Shown in pieces: positions 1 to 9,216 of a stretch of 64,000 bases of DNA. The notes below the pieces were generated by a model. It was not told the DNA's origin, did not search any database, and saw only the letters and a list, made by a program, of their open reading frames with translations. The translations under genes were made by a program, and so were the position numbers. The stretch's first letter is position 1. Every line of letters starts with the position of its first letter. The DNA is from CBDBUR01 sp965212075 (GTDB taxonomy: Bacteria; Pseudomonadota; Alphaproteobacteria; JAPOUT01; G958296285): assembly GCA_965212075.1 (NCBI GenBank), contig OZ243043.1, positions 310,001-374,000 of the forward strand, written 5' to 3'.

Positions 1-3000
1 ATATTGGAAATATTTGGCACGATGCGCATCGCCGGACAGGTCATTTGGGCGACGCCTTTTGTAAAACATACCCGCTCTTCAGGGCAGGGCAAGGGCGGCG
101 GCAGTGGCGGCGGCAGTTCATCGGAAAGCTATTATACCGTGTCGGTTGCGATCGCGCTTGCACGCGGCGAGCTCCGTGCACCGCAGCGCATGTGGGCTGA
201 TGGGCAGCCGTTTGAAACCTCCAGAGCGACGTGGCGCTTTCATTCCGGCACGTCCGATCAGCAGCCCGACCCGGGGATTGAACGCACACGGAAATATGTG
301 CCGGCCTATCGCGGACTGGCCTATGTGGTGTTTGAAAACCTTGATCTATCCATGTTCGGCAATCGCCTGCCGCAATTTTCGTTTGAGGTGACGCGCGCTG
401 CGCTCGACACGATGCAGCGTGTGCGTTCTGTGTCGCTCATTCCTGCTGCCACAGAGTTCGGCTATGAGCCTAGGGAAGTGTTCCGCATCTTAAACTTAGG
501 CGGAATTTTGTCTGAAAACAGGCATAATGATCTTGGCAAGACCGACTGGGAAGCCTCGCTCGACCAGCTCGCTGAAACCTGCCCCAATTGCACGACGGTG
601 TCGCTTATTGTGGCGTGGTTCGGAACAAGTGTATCTACACATAGCTGCAAAATCAAACCAGAAGTGCTGGTAAAGGCTAGGCTCAATCATCCTTATCAAT
701 GGTCTGTGGGCGAACTTTCCCGCAGTCAGGCGCGCCTCGTGAGTCACATAGATTCTCGTCCGGCTTATGGCGGCTCGCCATCTGACAGGTCGGTGATTGC
801 CGCAATTAGAGATTTGAAGCAGCGCGGCTATAAAGTGGTCTTTCACCCTTTTATTATGATGGATGTGCCTCCGAGTTATCCGTGGCGCGGTGAAATTTCT
901 ACACAGGCTGCTTTGGGCACCCAAAGCGTGAAAGATGAAATTAATTCCTTTTTTAGCACACCGCCTCTTACGGCTTTTACCGTTGACAGGAGAAAGGAAA
1001 CAGTGATTTTTGACACAACGTTGCGCAGACGCTGGCATTTTGGACGATTTATTTTACATTGCGCATTTTTATGTGATTTGGCTGGTGGCGTTGATGCTTT
1101 TTTGCTCGGCAGTGAATTGGGCGGTATAACACGCGCTTATTCTGCGCCCGGCGTCTATCCTGCGGTTGACAGGCTGATTGAGCTAGCTTCCCTCGTGAAG
1201 CAAATTTTGCCAAATACGAAAATATCTTATGGTGCCAACTGGGATGAATATCGCGGGCATGATCTCGGCGGTGGCAGGTTTTATTTTCACCTTGATCCAC
1301 TTTGGGCGCATCGGGACATTGACTTCGTTGGCATCAATTATTATATGCCGCTCGCTGATTGGCGCAGCGGCAAGGTTCATAAAGATTTGAGTGCAGGGCG
1401 CAGCACGTCCATTTATGATACTGACTATCTCAGAAGCAACATCGCCAGCGGTGAAGGCTATGATTTTTATTACCGCAATCGGGCTGAGCGCGATCAACAA
1501 ATTCGCACACCGATCACTGATAGCCACAATAAGCCATGGGTGTTTCGCTGGAAGGATATCAGCTCTTGGTGGCGCCACCTTCACTATAATCGCCCCGATG
1601 GCCGCGAAGCCTCAACCCCGACAGCGTGGCAGGCCGGTATGAAGCCCATCTGGTTCACCGAAGCTGGATGCGCCGCTATTGATAAAGGCGCCAACCAGCC
1701 CAACATATTTGTTGACAAAAACAGGCCTGATTCAAGTGTCGCTGGCCTGCCTTACTATTCTTCCGGCGATCGGGATGACTTCATGCAAAGCAGTTATCTT
1801 GAGGCGCTGCTGACAGCCTTTGATGAAACGCATTCGCGTCATCTGGCAGGCTTTAATGTCAAGATTGGCAATGTGCGCATGGTTGATGTGGAGAACATCT
1901 CCATTTGGTGCTGGGATGCGCGGCCTTACCCCTATTTTCCCGACAAGCTGGACATATGGACCGATGGTGTGAATTGGGGGCAGGGACACTGGATCACAGG
2001 CCGCCCGGCCTTTGCCTCCGTGTCGGATACCGTCAAGCAAATTATGGAGCGCCATAATTTTCAAGATTATGACATTAGCGATTTGCGCTTTAGCCTCAAA
2101 GGCTTTCGCATTGACCGCATCGGTGCAGCGCGTGATGCGTTTGAAGCGCTGATGCGCTTTTATTTCTTTGACGCGGTTGAGCGCGATGGAAAAATTCATT
2201 TTATTCATCGCGACAAAGAGCCGATCGCTGAAATCACCGCTGAAGAATGTGTCATCCAAGAAAATGGCGAGCCGGGTTATCAGTTAATTCGCGCGCAAGA
2301 AGCGGAGCTGCCTAAATCTGTCAAACTGCTTCATATTCTTGATATAAAAGATTATCGCCAAGCCGTCGCTGAAGCGCGCCGCCAGACCGGCGCGAGCGCT
2401 TATGTCGCTGAGGCGAGCCTGCCGATCGTCGCAAGCCAAGCTGAAGCGCTCATGGCAGCGCAGAGCTGGCTGCACGAAACGCTCGTTGCACGCGAACGCG
2501 CAATTTTGCATTTGCCGCCCTCGCGGCTGGCGCTTGATCCGGGTGATGTCATCGTGTTTGTCAGCACTGACGGGCAGCGGCGCAAAATGCGCATCCTCTC
2601 AATTCGCGATGAGGGCGTGCGGATCGTTGAGGCTGTCGCGGTGGATCCCAACGTCTATCGCCGCGGCCCTATCTCGGATATTTATAAAAGCCCGCCGCCG
2701 CGCACAACAATGCTGCCTGAGCGCGATCTATCAACCGATCCCGAGTTGATGCCGCAGCCTGTCTATGGCCCTCCTTATGTTGAGATGATGGACTTGCCGC
2801 ATTTGCGCGGCGACGAAACTCTTGCACCGCACATCGCCATTCATGCGCAGCCGCGCCCTGACGTTTTTGCCGTCTATCGCTCACTCAATGGCCAATATGG
2901 CTGGCAGCATAATGCGACGATTGACGCGCAGGCCGTGATCGGAATCATCACCTCGCCGCCTGCTTCCGGACGCGAAGCCTGCTGGGATCACGCTAATTCC

Positions 3001-3726
3001 TTTCATGTGCGCATGCTCGCCGGCGAGTTGATGTCGCGCTCTGAGCAGGATGTGCTCGCCGGTGCCAATTACGCTGCAATAAAACATCAAAACGAAAAAT
3101 GGGAAATCATTCAATTTCGCCATGCCACGCTTGTGCAGGGCGAAGAATCCGATGCGATCTATTATCAAATTTCCGGCCTTCTGCGCGGTCTGGCCGGAAC
3201 CGAAAGCGAAATGCGCGCGTCATTTGATTCCGACGCGCCCTTTATTTTGCTTGACGGTAATAATATCCCTCAGCTCAATTTGACGCCGGTTGAGCGCAAT
3301 GTCCCTTATCATTGGCGCATTGGCGCAGCCAGCCAGCCTTATAATTCCGTTGCTTATCAGCCGCTTGAATATGTTTATCGCGGCGTCAATTTGCGGCCTT
3401 TGTCGCCGGTGCGCGCGCGCGCGCAGCGGCGCGCCAATGGCGACATCGCGCTTGACTGGATCCGCCGCACCCGCAGCGTCATCAATGATGGCTGGGGCGA
3501 GCAGGATGTCACTTTGGGTGAAGAATATGAATCCTATGAGATTGACATTCTTAAAGCAGGTGAAGTGATCCGCACTTTGAACGCCGCGCAGCCGCGCGCC
3601 CTATATACCGCCGCCCAGCAGACGCAGGATTTTGAAACGAAAATTGATCAACTATCTATTTGCATCTATCAAGTCAGCGCCGCTTTCGGGCGCGGCTCAC
3701 CGAGGAAGGAGACGTTAAATGTCTAA
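1..3726 (+). CDS. GTA/phage-like tail host-specificity protein with TIM-barrel domain (5' end outside window)
   Basis: The frame is open from base 1 (codon ATA) to the TAA at 3724-3726, so the true start lies upstream; the TTG at 4 is not convincing because conserved sequence (MRIAGQVIWAT) begins at once. About 1241 residues are visible, close to the roughly 1300 known for Rhodobacter GTA orfg15. Order: N-terminal tail segment with FGNRLPQFSFEV near residue 118; a glycoside-hydrolase-like TIM barrel about 270-620, with possible acidic residues in LLGSELGG (~367) and WFTEAGC (~552); then the long C-terminal tail region. The family forms the distal tail/receptor-contacting part of GTA and siphophage-like particles. 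It overlaps the next gene by 8 bp. No capsid or terminase genes are in view, so GTA versus prophage remnant is undecided, but the family is clear. Confidence 0.85.
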   Translation: MLEIFGTMRIAGQVIWATPFVKHTRSSGQGKGGGSGGGSSSESYYTVSVAIALARGELRAPQRMWADGQPFETSRATWRFHSGTSDQQPDPGIERTRKYVPAYRGLAYVVFENLDLSMFGNRLPQFSFEVTRAALDTMQRVRSVSLIPAATEFGYEPREVFRILNLGGILSENRHNDLGKTDWEASLDQLAETCPNCTTVSLIVAWFGTSVSTHSCKIKPEVLVKARLNHPYQWSVGELSRSQARLVSHIDSRPAYGGSPSDRSVIAAIRDLKQRGYKVVFHPFIMMDVPPSYPWRGEISTQAALGTQSVKDEINSFFSTPPLTAFTVDRRKETVIFDTTLRRRWHFGRFILHCAFLCDLAGGVDAFLLGSELGGITRAYSAPGVYPAVDRLIELASLVKQILPNTKISYGANWDEYRGHDLGGGRFYFHLDPLWAHRDIDFVGINYYMPLADWRSGKVHKDLSAGRSTSIYDTDYLRSNIASGEGYDFYYRNRAERDQQIRTPITDSHNKPWVFRWKDISSWWRHLHYNRPDGREASTPTAWQAGMKPIWFTEAGCAAIDKGANQPNIFVDKNRPDSSVAGLPYYSSGDRDDFMQSSYLEALLTAFDETHSRHLAGFNVKIGNVRMVDVENISIWCWDARPYPYFPDKLDIWTDGVNWGQGHWITGRPAFASVSDTVKQIMERHNFQDYDISDLRFSLKGFRIDRIGAARDAFEALMRFYFFDAVERDGKIHFIHRDKEPIAEITAEECVIQENGEPGYQLIRAQEAELPKSVKLLHILDIKDYRQAVAEARRQTGASAYVAEASLPIVASQAEALMAAQSWLHETLVARERAILHLPPSRLALDPGDVIVFVSTDGQRRKMRILSIRDEGVRIVEAVAVDPNVYRRGPISDIYKSPPPRTTMLPERDLSTDPELMPQPVYGPPYVEMMDLPHLRGDETLAPHIAIHAQPRPDVFAVYRSLNGQYGWQHNATIDAQAVIGIITSPPASGREACWDHANSFHVRMLAGELMSRSEQDVLAGANYAAIKHQNEKWEIIQFRHATLVQGEESDAIYYQISGLLRGLAGTESEMRASFDSDAPFILLDGNNIPQLNLTPVERNVPYHWRIGAASQPYNSVAYQPLEYVYRGVNLRPLSPVRARAQRRANGDIALDWIRRTRSVINDGWGEQDVTLGEEYESYEIDILKAGEVIRTLNAAQPRALYTAAQQTQDFETKIDQLSICIYQVSAAFGRGSPRKETLNV

Positions 3727-4048
3727 AACGCACACACTTGATCTGCCGCTCGTTCAGGAGCGGCAGGCGCAAAAACATATCACCGTCAATGAGGGGCTGA
3801 AAATCCTCGACGTGCTTGTTCAATTAACGGTTGAAGCGATCAGCGATGATCCTCCCGCTAATGCTGAAGCGGGCGCTGTCTATATCGTCGCCGCCAATCC
3901 GACCGGCGCGTGGGCGGAGCGCGCTCATCATTTGGCGGTTTGGGATGGATATTGGGCCTTCTTTGCGCCGCAAACCGGCTGGACGGCATGGAACAAAAGC
4001 GATAATCGCCGCTGGACCTATTATAATAATGTTTGGAACGTAACTTAA
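3719..4048 (+). CDS. DUF2793-family protein downstream of the GTA tail gene
   Basis: 109 residues with the DUF2793 pattern: LPLVQERQAQKHITVNEGL at the N-terminus, then GAVYIVAANPTGAW and FFAPQTGWTAW. Such proteins often sit at the 3' end of GTA or phage tail modules and may be tail-fibre or receptor-contact accessories; no enzymatic function is known to me. The ATG at 3719 follows a good Shine-Dalgarno sequence (GAGGAAGGAG) and overlaps the upstream stop, so the two genes are translationally coupled. It is the last gene of the tail module, and the next gene converges from the other strand 15 bp away. Confidence 0.75.
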   Translation: MSKTHTLDLPLVQERQAQKHITVNEGLKILDVLVQLTVEAISDDPPANAEAGAVYIVAANPTGAWAERAHHLAVWDGYWAFFAPQTGWTAWNKSDNRRWTYYNNVWNVT

Positions 4049-4063
4049 AGCGCGCCGCGTTTA

Positions 4064-5173
4064 TTATTTTGGCGTGATGCGCAAAAGCTGTCCCTTCGTT
4101 TCAGCGAGCACATAGAGCGCGCCATCCGGCCCGGTGCGCACATCACGCAGACGGGGGTCGAGATCTTTGAACAAAATCTCACTGCCGACGATTTTACCAT
4201 TTTCCAGATCAAGCCGCTCAATATGGCCAAACACCAAAGAGGTGACAAACAAATCGCCGCGCCACTGTCTGAAGAGCCGCCCCTCATAGATTGTCATCCC
4301 CGAAGGGGCGATGGAGGGCGTCCATTGCCATAAAGGCTGCTCCATGCCTTTGCGGTGAGTCCAAGGCGAGATCGTCGCGCCGCTATAATCTTTGCTGTAG
4401 GTGATGACCGGCCAGCCATAATTCTTTTTCGGCGACAGAAGATTCACCTCATCACCGCCGCGCGCGCCGTGCTCGTTGAGAAAGACGCGGCCACGCCGAT
4501 CCACCAAAATCGCCTGCGCATTGCGATGGCCGTAAGTCCAAATCTCCGGCAGCGCTCCTGCTTTCCCGACGAACGGATTGTCTGAGGGCACTTTGCCGTC
4601 ATCGGTCAGGCGCACGACCGTGCCGTAATGGGTTTTCAGGTTTTGCGCCTGTTCGCGATAGTCAAAGCCGTCGCCGATGGTCAGCACAAAGGTGCCGTCG
4701 CGCATGAAGGCCATGCGCGCGCCATAATGGACCGGCGTGTCTTTGCGGGGGTTCGCGCGAAAAATCACTTTCCGATTTTCAAGCCGCGTCCCGTTGAGGC
4801 GCGCGCGCATCACATAGGTCGCATTTTCGTCGGAATTGCCGCCCGCATAGGTCAGATAGATCAAGCGATTGCGGCGATAATTCGGATGCGGCACAACATC
4901 CATCAAGCCGCCCTGACCGGCATAATAAACCTCCGGCACGTTTTGAACCGTCTCAGCCTTCCCGCTGCCGCGCCGAATAAGCCGCAGCTGTCCCGACAAT
5001 TCGGTGACCAGCATATCGCCATTGGGCAAAAACGCCAAAGACCATGGCGTATCAAATCCTTCGGCGACCACCTCAACCTTATAGTCTGGCGCAGCTCTAG
5101 CGGCCACCGCCACCACGCTGGCCATCATCGCCACGATTAAGACGATGATAATGATTTTGCTGTTTTTGCGCAT
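4064..5173 (-). CDS. PQQ-dependent soluble aldose-sugar dehydrogenase (GSDH/YliI family)
   Basis: 369 residues from the ATG at 5173, chosen over an upstream in-frame ATG at 5431 because AGGAAAGG precedes it and it opens directly into a signal peptide (MRKNSK, then a hydrophobic run ending AARAA). The mature part is a six-bladed beta-propeller with family motifs TPWSLAFLPNGDMLVTE, GGLMDVVPHP, TIGDGFDYR, YGHRNAQA, EHGARGGDEVN and IAPSGM. Relatives are periplasmic enzymes that oxidise aldoses with PQQ and calcium; substrate cannot be read from sequence. No PQQ biosynthesis genes are visible here. It converges on the tail module and diverges from the membrane protein at 5279. Confidence 0.85.
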   Translation of the reverse strand: MRKNSKIIIIVLIVAMMASVVAVAARAAPDYKVEVVAEGFDTPWSLAFLPNGDMLVTELSGQLRLIRRGSGKAETVQNVPEVYYAGQGGLMDVVPHPNYRRNRLIYLTYAGGNSDENATYVMRARLNGTRLENRKVIFRANPRKDTPVHYGARMAFMRDGTFVLTIGDGFDYREQAQNLKTHYGTVVRLTDDGKVPSDNPFVGKAGALPEIWTYGHRNAQAILVDRRGRVFLNEHGARGGDEVNLLSPKKNYGWPVITYSKDYSGATISPWTHRKGMEQPLWQWTPSIAPSGMTIYEGRLFRQWRGDLFVTSLVFGHIERLDLENGKIVGSEILFKDLDPRLRDVRTGPDGALYVLAETKGQLLRITPK

Positions 5174-5278
5174 ATCCTTTCCTCTTCTTTCCCCCACGAA
5201 CTCTCCCGACAAGTATATCGTAGAAATATCCCACATTTTGCTATAAAAAGAAAGAATAGAAGAATATAGGAGGGGATG

Positions 5279-5785
5279 ATGTCTTTTGTTTATTCCATTT
5301 TGCGTCCTGTGGGGGCGTTTATTATCGCATGGCTCGTTTTTGTTGTGGTCGGCGTTTCGGTGAGCACACAGTATATATTGGCCGAGCTGACAGCGCTCGG
5401 CGCTGATGTTCCTTTCGGGCTGCGGCTTCAAGTGACCGGCGAAGACATTATCGGGATGCAGCCTCTTTATGGGATGATTTTTGGCGTCGGCCTGCTGATT
5501 GCGGTGGTTGCCGCTTGGGGCATCATCAAATTAGGCGCGCCGAAGCCGCATATTGTCTTTGCGGCGGCGGGGTTTATTTCTGTCATCGTCACTTTGCTGG
5601 CGATGGGCATTCTGCTCGGCATCGGGATCGGCAAAGCCTTTGCCATCACCCCGATCGCCTCGACGCGCTCAATAGACGGCTTCTTGATGCAATGTCTGGT
5701 CGGCGGGCTTGCCGGATATGTCTATATTCGCGCGCGTGAAAAGTTAGGTGATTTGCTGCCGCCTCCTCAACAGACATCTTTTTAG
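5279..5785 (+). CDS. Integral membrane protein of unknown function
   Basis: 168 residues. ATG occurs at both 5276 and 5279; AGGAGG at 5268-5273 gives proper spacing (5 nt) only for 5279. Four hydrophobic segments are visible: the N-terminal ILRPVGAFIIAWLVFVVVGV, GMIFGVGLLIAVVAAWGIIK, HIVFAAAGFISVIVTLLAMG(ILLGIGIG) and CLVGGLAGYVYI. A loop between the first two carries LGADVPFGLRLQVTGEDIIG. I do not recognise the family with certainty. It is transcribed away from the sugar dehydrogenase and 27 bp ahead of the SDR gene, so co-transcription with the latter is likely. Confidence 0.7.
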   Translation: MSFVYSILRPVGAFIIAWLVFVVVGVSVSTQYILAELTALGADVPFGLRLQVTGEDIIGMQPLYGMIFGVGLLIAVVAAWGIIKLGAPKPHIVFAAAGFISVIVTLLAMGILLGIGIGKAFAITPIASTRSIDGFLMQCLVGGLAGYVYIRAREKLGDLLPPPQQTSF

Positions 5786-5812
5786 TAAATTTTTTGAGGA
5801 AGAGAGAAGCTG

Positions 5813-6640
5813 ATGTCAGAAAAATTGAAAGACCGCATCGCGCTCATTACCGGCGGCGCGCGCGGGCTTGGATTCGCAATCGCCGACGCGCTCGCTGCTG
5901 AAGGCGCGCGGGTCATCATCGCCGACCGGCTTGAGAAAGAAGCCCATGAGGCTACAGCCAGCCTCGACAAAAAACATGGACAGGGCACAGCGCGTTTTTA
6001 TCCCCTGAACGTCACCGATGAAAAAAATTGGCAGACCCTCGCCGACCAGCTCGCAAAAGATTTCGGCGCGCTTGATATCCTCGTCAATAATGCCGGAATC
6101 TATCAGGCCGCCCCGATTGAAGAAATGAAGCTCGCCGACTGGCAGTCTATATTCGCCGTCAATGTTGACGGCGTGTTCTTAGGCTGCAAGCACATCATCC
6201 CTCTGCTGCAAAAAAACGCCGCCAAATGGAAGGGCGGTGGCGCCGTGATCAACCTTTCGTCAGTGGCTGGCCTTGTCGGCTCGCCGCGTCACGCCGCCTA
6301 TTGCGCTTCCAAAGCCGCCGTGCGCCTGATGACCAAAGCCATCGCTATGGAATATGCCCAAAAACACGCCCAAGAGGGCGCACCGCTCGTGCGCGTCAAC
6401 TCGGTTCATCCCGGCGTCATTGATACGATGATGGGCGATCAAGTCGTGCAGACCATCCAAGAGGCTGGCATCGCTGATAACCCGCAAGGCGCAAAAATGG
6501 CGCTGGAACTCAATCATCCGGTCGGGCGGCTGGGACGGCCCGAAGAAGTCGCCGCCGCCGTGCTCTATCTCGCAAGCGATGATTCCTCTTTCTCCACCGG
6601 TTCCGAATTGGTCGTGGATGGCGGGCTCACGATTACATAA
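5813..6640 (+). CDS. SDR-family oxidoreductase (classical)
   Basis: 275 residues, the usual length for a classical short-chain dehydrogenase/reductase. The NAD(P)-binding glycine motif is TGGARGLG near residue 14, the NNAG motif follows at about 90, and the catalytic set is the Ser in NLSSVAG plus Tyr-x-x-x-Lys in YCASK. An acidic residue after beta-2 (ADRLEKE) favours NAD over NADP. The C-terminus has the usual GRLGRPEEVAAAVLYLASDD and VVDGGLT. The substrate is an alcohol or ketone that cannot be specified. ATG 5813 follows GAGGAAGAGAG. Confidence 0.85.
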   Translation: MSEKLKDRIALITGGARGLGFAIADALAAEGARVIIADRLEKEAHEATASLDKKHGQGTARFYPLNVTDEKNWQTLADQLAKDFGALDILVNNAGIYQAAPIEEMKLADWQSIFAVNVDGVFLGCKHIIPLLQKNAAKWKGGGAVINLSSVAGLVGSPRHAAYCASKAAVRLMTKAIAMEYAQKHAQEGAPLVRVNSVHPGVIDTMMGDQVVQTIQEAGIADNPQGAKMALELNHPVGRLGRPEEVAAAVLYLASDDSSFSTGSELVVDGGLTIT

Positions 6641-6688
6641 AGACTGCATAAAGAAGACTAGATAAAGAAATAATCAAAAAGGGCATAT

Positions 6689-7366
6689 ATGAAAGTTTCC
6701 GAAGCTGTCGCCACCCGCATTTCGTGCCGCCGCTTTCTTGATCGCGACGTGTCGCGCGAGACCATCCGCGACATTATCAGCCAAGCGCGCCGCGCGCCGT
6801 CGGGAGGCAATCTGCAGCCTTGGCTCGTTCATGTGCTTAACCGCTCTGCTGCGCAAAAACTTTCGCAGGTCATCGTTGAAAAAGTCCAGTCGGGCATAAG
6901 AGGCGAAAAGTCCGAATATGACGTCTATCCCCCCGACCTCAAAGAGCCTTACAGAACGCGCCGCTATCGGGTCGGCGAACAGCTTTATGGCCTGCTGAAC
7001 ATTCCGCGCGAGGATAAAGCCGGTCGGCTTCAACAATTCGCCGACAATTTTCAATTTTTCAACGCGCCGATCGCGATGTTCTTTTCTATTGACCGTGAAA
7101 TGTGCGAGGGGCAATGGTCGGACCTCGGCATGTTCATCCAGACCATCATGCTGCTCGCGCGCGAGAAGGGACTCCATACCTGCGCGCAGGAAGCATGGGC
7201 GATCTGGACGCCCACCGTGCGCGATTATCTCAAACTGCCCGAAAGCCATATGTTTTTTTGCGGCATGGCGGTCGGCTATATGGACGAGACCAGTGCCATC
7301 AACCGGCTGCGCACCGAACGCGCCGCTGAAGAAGAGTTCGCCGCTTGGATCGGGTTTGACGGGTGA
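6689..7366 (+). CDS. Nitroreductase-family FMN oxidoreductase
   Basis: 225 residues of the nitroreductase fold. FMN-contact motifs are seen: RISCRRF at the N-terminus, APSGGNLQPW near residue 38, and CGMAVGYMDE near the C-terminus. The enzyme would reduce nitro groups, quinones or enones with NAD(P)H; which one cannot be told. The 48 bp upstream contain loosely repeated ATAAAGA units, including the region around the previous stop. Its stop overlaps the GTG of the next gene (GTGA at 7363-7366). Confidence 0.85.
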   Translation: MKVSEAVATRISCRRFLDRDVSRETIRDIISQARRAPSGGNLQPWLVHVLNRSAAQKLSQVIVEKVQSGIRGEKSEYDVYPPDLKEPYRTRRYRVGEQLYGLLNIPREDKAGRLQQFADNFQFFNAPIAMFFSIDREMCEGQWSDLGMFIQTIMLLAREKGLHTCAQEAWAIWTPTVRDYLKLPESHMFFCGMAVGYMDETSAINRLRTERAAEEEFAAWIGFDG

Positions 7367-7902
7367 ATCAAAAGCGGGTGAACCAAAAAATTGCGCGCGC
7401 CGCTGTATATTTGGCTGTATATTTGCTGGTCGGCCAGTTCGCTTTCGCGCAATTTGCGCTGGCGATGACGCCGCCGCCCGATGCCGCGACCATCAACTTT
7501 GATCGCGGCATCCAAAATTTCAGGCTGGGACATTTCCAAAAGGCGCTCAAAGATTTTAATCGCGCGATCAGGTTTAATCCCAAGCTCGCCGCCGCTTATG
7601 CCGGTCGCGCCAATGCCAGATTTGGGCTGATGGATTATCGCCGCGCCATCAAAGATTTTGACCGCGCGATCAAGCTCATGCCCCATGTGGCGGATTTTTA
7701 CCGCGATCGCGCCACCGCCAAATATCGGCTCCAGCGATATCACGAGGCCATCCAAGATTATACCCAAGCTATTCGGCTCAATCCTGACGATACGCAGTCC
7801 TATTATTATCGCGGCTTCGCAAAAAAGGAACTCGGACAGCTTGACGCTGCCGAAAGAGATATTTTTCGCGGCAAAAAGCGCGGCGGGCTGTCAAACCCTT
7901 AA
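7363..7902 (+). CDS. Secreted TPR-repeat protein
   Basis: 179 residues from GTG 7363, which overlaps the nitroreductase stop; GTG 7378 is an alternative. A signal peptide or anchor is followed by at least three tetratricopeptide repeats (FRLGHFQKALKDFNRAI, LMDYRRAIKDFDRAI, YHEAIQDYTQAIRLNPDD). TPRs mediate protein-protein contacts; no partner is evident. The signal region contains an exact 12-bp tandem duplication (GCTGTATATTTG at 7402-7413 and 7414-7425), giving the duplicated peptide AVYL-AVYL; GTGAAYCAAAA is likewise nearly doubled at the start. This fits the window-wide pattern of short duplications. Confidence 0.75.
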   Translation: MNQKRVNQKIARAAVYLAVYLLVGQFAFAQFALAMTPPPDAATINFDRGIQNFRLGHFQKALKDFNRAIRFNPKLAAAYAGRANARFGLMDYRRAIKDFDRAIKLMPHVADFYRDRATAKYRLQRYHEAIQDYTQAIRLNPDDTQSYYYRGFAKKELGQLDAAERDIFRGKKRGGLSNP

Positions 7903-7903
7903 T

Positions 7904-7932
7904 TTGATATTTCCGCTAAATCAAATTATGAT
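7904..7932 (+). promoter_or_regulatory. Sigma70-type promoter for the glutaredoxin-like gene
   Basis: TTGATA at 7904-7909 and TATGAT at 7927-7932 are separated by exactly 17 bp and lie 25 bp before the ATG at 7958. It starts just after the stop of the TPR gene and is the only good hexamer pair in this gap. Confidence 0.55.
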
Positions 7933-7957
7933 ATGAGATCAATTAAAGGGGGCAGTG

Positions 7958-8515
7958 ATGCAGCCAATCAAAATTACGATGTTTCGCTGGGCCGGCAAAT
8001 GGGGCCCGTTTGAAGTCAAGATCCCGTGCGGAGAATGCGCGGTCACCCAAGATATTTTGCAAGATGTGATTGACAAAGAGCTTGACGGTGTGCCGATTGA
8101 GCTCGATGTGCGCGAATGGCTCAGCGAATGGTGGAAGCCTTTAAGGCGCGGCGCATGGCACGCGCCGATCGTTATGGTGGAAGGCCATGTCGTCTCCGAA
8201 GGCGAGGCCATCAATCGCGGCGTGTTGTGCCAGAAAATTACCGAGCTTTATACCAAGCGCGCTCAGCTTGAAGGCAACATCATGTTCGGCAAGCAGACCT
8301 GTCCGCATTGTCATCGCGCCAAACAGATGCTGGATGATAAAAATATGGATTATCGCTACCATGATGTCGTTGAGAATCCGCGCGCGCTTTATGAAATGTT
8401 CGCGCGCGTCAAGCCGATCGTCGGGCCAAAAACGCCGATCACCGTGCCGCAAATCTGGCTTGATGGCAGCTATGTTGGCGGCGCCGATCAGCTCGCCGCA
8501 CATTTTGCGTCCTGA
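7958..8515 (+). CDS. Two-domain thioredoxin-fold protein with C-terminal glutaredoxin
   Basis: 185 residues. ATG 7958 is preferred to GTG 7955 because AAAGGGGG at about 7945-7952 is better spaced. The C-terminal domain (from about residue 108) is a glutaredoxin: FGKQTCPHCHRAK carries CPHC, and TVPQIWLDG and GGADQL match the cis-Pro and glutathione-binding ends. The N-terminal domain begins like a second thioredoxin fold (ITMFRWAGKWGPFEVKIPCG) with a CGEC pair near residue 26 and APIVMVEGHVVSEGEAINRG. A redox role in the cytoplasm is likely; the N-terminal half has no function I can name. Confidence 0.75.
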   Translation: MQPIKITMFRWAGKWGPFEVKIPCGECAVTQDILQDVIDKELDGVPIELDVREWLSEWWKPLRRGAWHAPIVMVEGHVVSEGEAINRGVLCQKITELYTKRAQLEGNIMFGKQTCPHCHRAKQMLDDKNMDYRYHDVVENPRALYEMFARVKPIVGPKTPITVPQIWLDGSYVGGADQLAAHFAS

Positions 8516-8547
8516 ATCCCCACATGATTTATTAGTGAGGACAAAGC

Positions 8548-9213
8548 GTGCTTTGGATTCTGTTCGCTATTTTTGCCGCTGCCTGTGTGCTCTGGATTCT
8601 TCTGCCTTTACGCCATCATCAGGCACATCACGATCAGGCGCATCACGATCAGGCGCATCACAACAAATTCGCCATGCTGGCTGTGATGACTTTCATTCCG
8701 CTTGGCGCTTTGGTGATTTATCTTTTCTCCGGCGCGCCGCAGATTGACGGCGCGCCGCAGGCCGAAAGGCTGGCCGCTGACAATCTGCCTCCGGTGGCTC
8801 TCGCCGCAAAAATTGAAAATCACCTCGCGCAAAACACAGGAGATTCTAAAGGCTGGCATTTGCTCGCCGCGCTCTATATGGCGCTGGGCAATTACCCGCA
8901 GGCCGAAGAAGCCTATCAGCGCGCGCGCGCGCTTATCGGCGATGAGCCGCCTCTGCTCACCGGACAGGCGCAGGCGATCATTTTTCAAAATCGCGGCGTC
9001 ATCAGCCAGCGCGCCGACCAGCTTTTGAAGCGCGCATGGCAAAAAGCGCCAAATGATCTCGCAACGCTCTATTTTCTCGGCGAGGCCGCGCGGCAGGACA
9101 CAAAAAAATCCCGCGCCCGCCAATTTTGGCGCAAGGCACTGCAGCAGGCGCGCAAGCAAAAAGACAAAGAATGGCAGGACATTCTACAGCGTAAACTTGC
9201 CGACTCAAAATAA
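8548..9213 (+). CDS. ccmI: Cytochrome c maturation protein CcmI (CycH-like)
   Basis: 221 residues from GTG 8548 behind GTGAGGA. Two membrane segments at the N-terminus (LWILFAIFAAACVLWILL; MLAVMTFIPLGALVIYLF) enclose a cytoplasmic loop, followed by a periplasmic TPR-like domain (GWHLLAALYMALGNYPQAE, LLKRAWQKAPNDLATLYFLG). CcmI presents apocytochrome c to the CcmF/CcmH haem lyase. It is shorter than many alphaproteobacterial CcmI proteins. The loop between the helices holds 15-bp tandem repeats (8626-8640, 8641-8655, plus partial flanking copies) encoding HHDQA twice. The rest of the ccm genes resume only at 11901. Confidence 0.7.
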   Translation: MLWILFAIFAAACVLWILLPLRHHQAHHDQAHHDQAHHNKFAMLAVMTFIPLGALVIYLFSGAPQIDGAPQAERLAADNLPPVALAAKIENHLAQNTGDSKGWHLLAALYMALGNYPQAEEAYQRARALIGDEPPLLTGQAQAIIFQNRGVISQRADQLLKRAWQKAPNDLATLYFLGEAARQDTKKSRARQFWRKALQQARKQKDKEWQDILQRKLADSK

Positions 9214-9216
9214 ATT

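Noticed and set aside
1..4048. Complete prophage
   Set aside because: Only the last tail genes are visible; there is no integrase, terminase, capsid or repressor gene and no attachment-site pair in the window.
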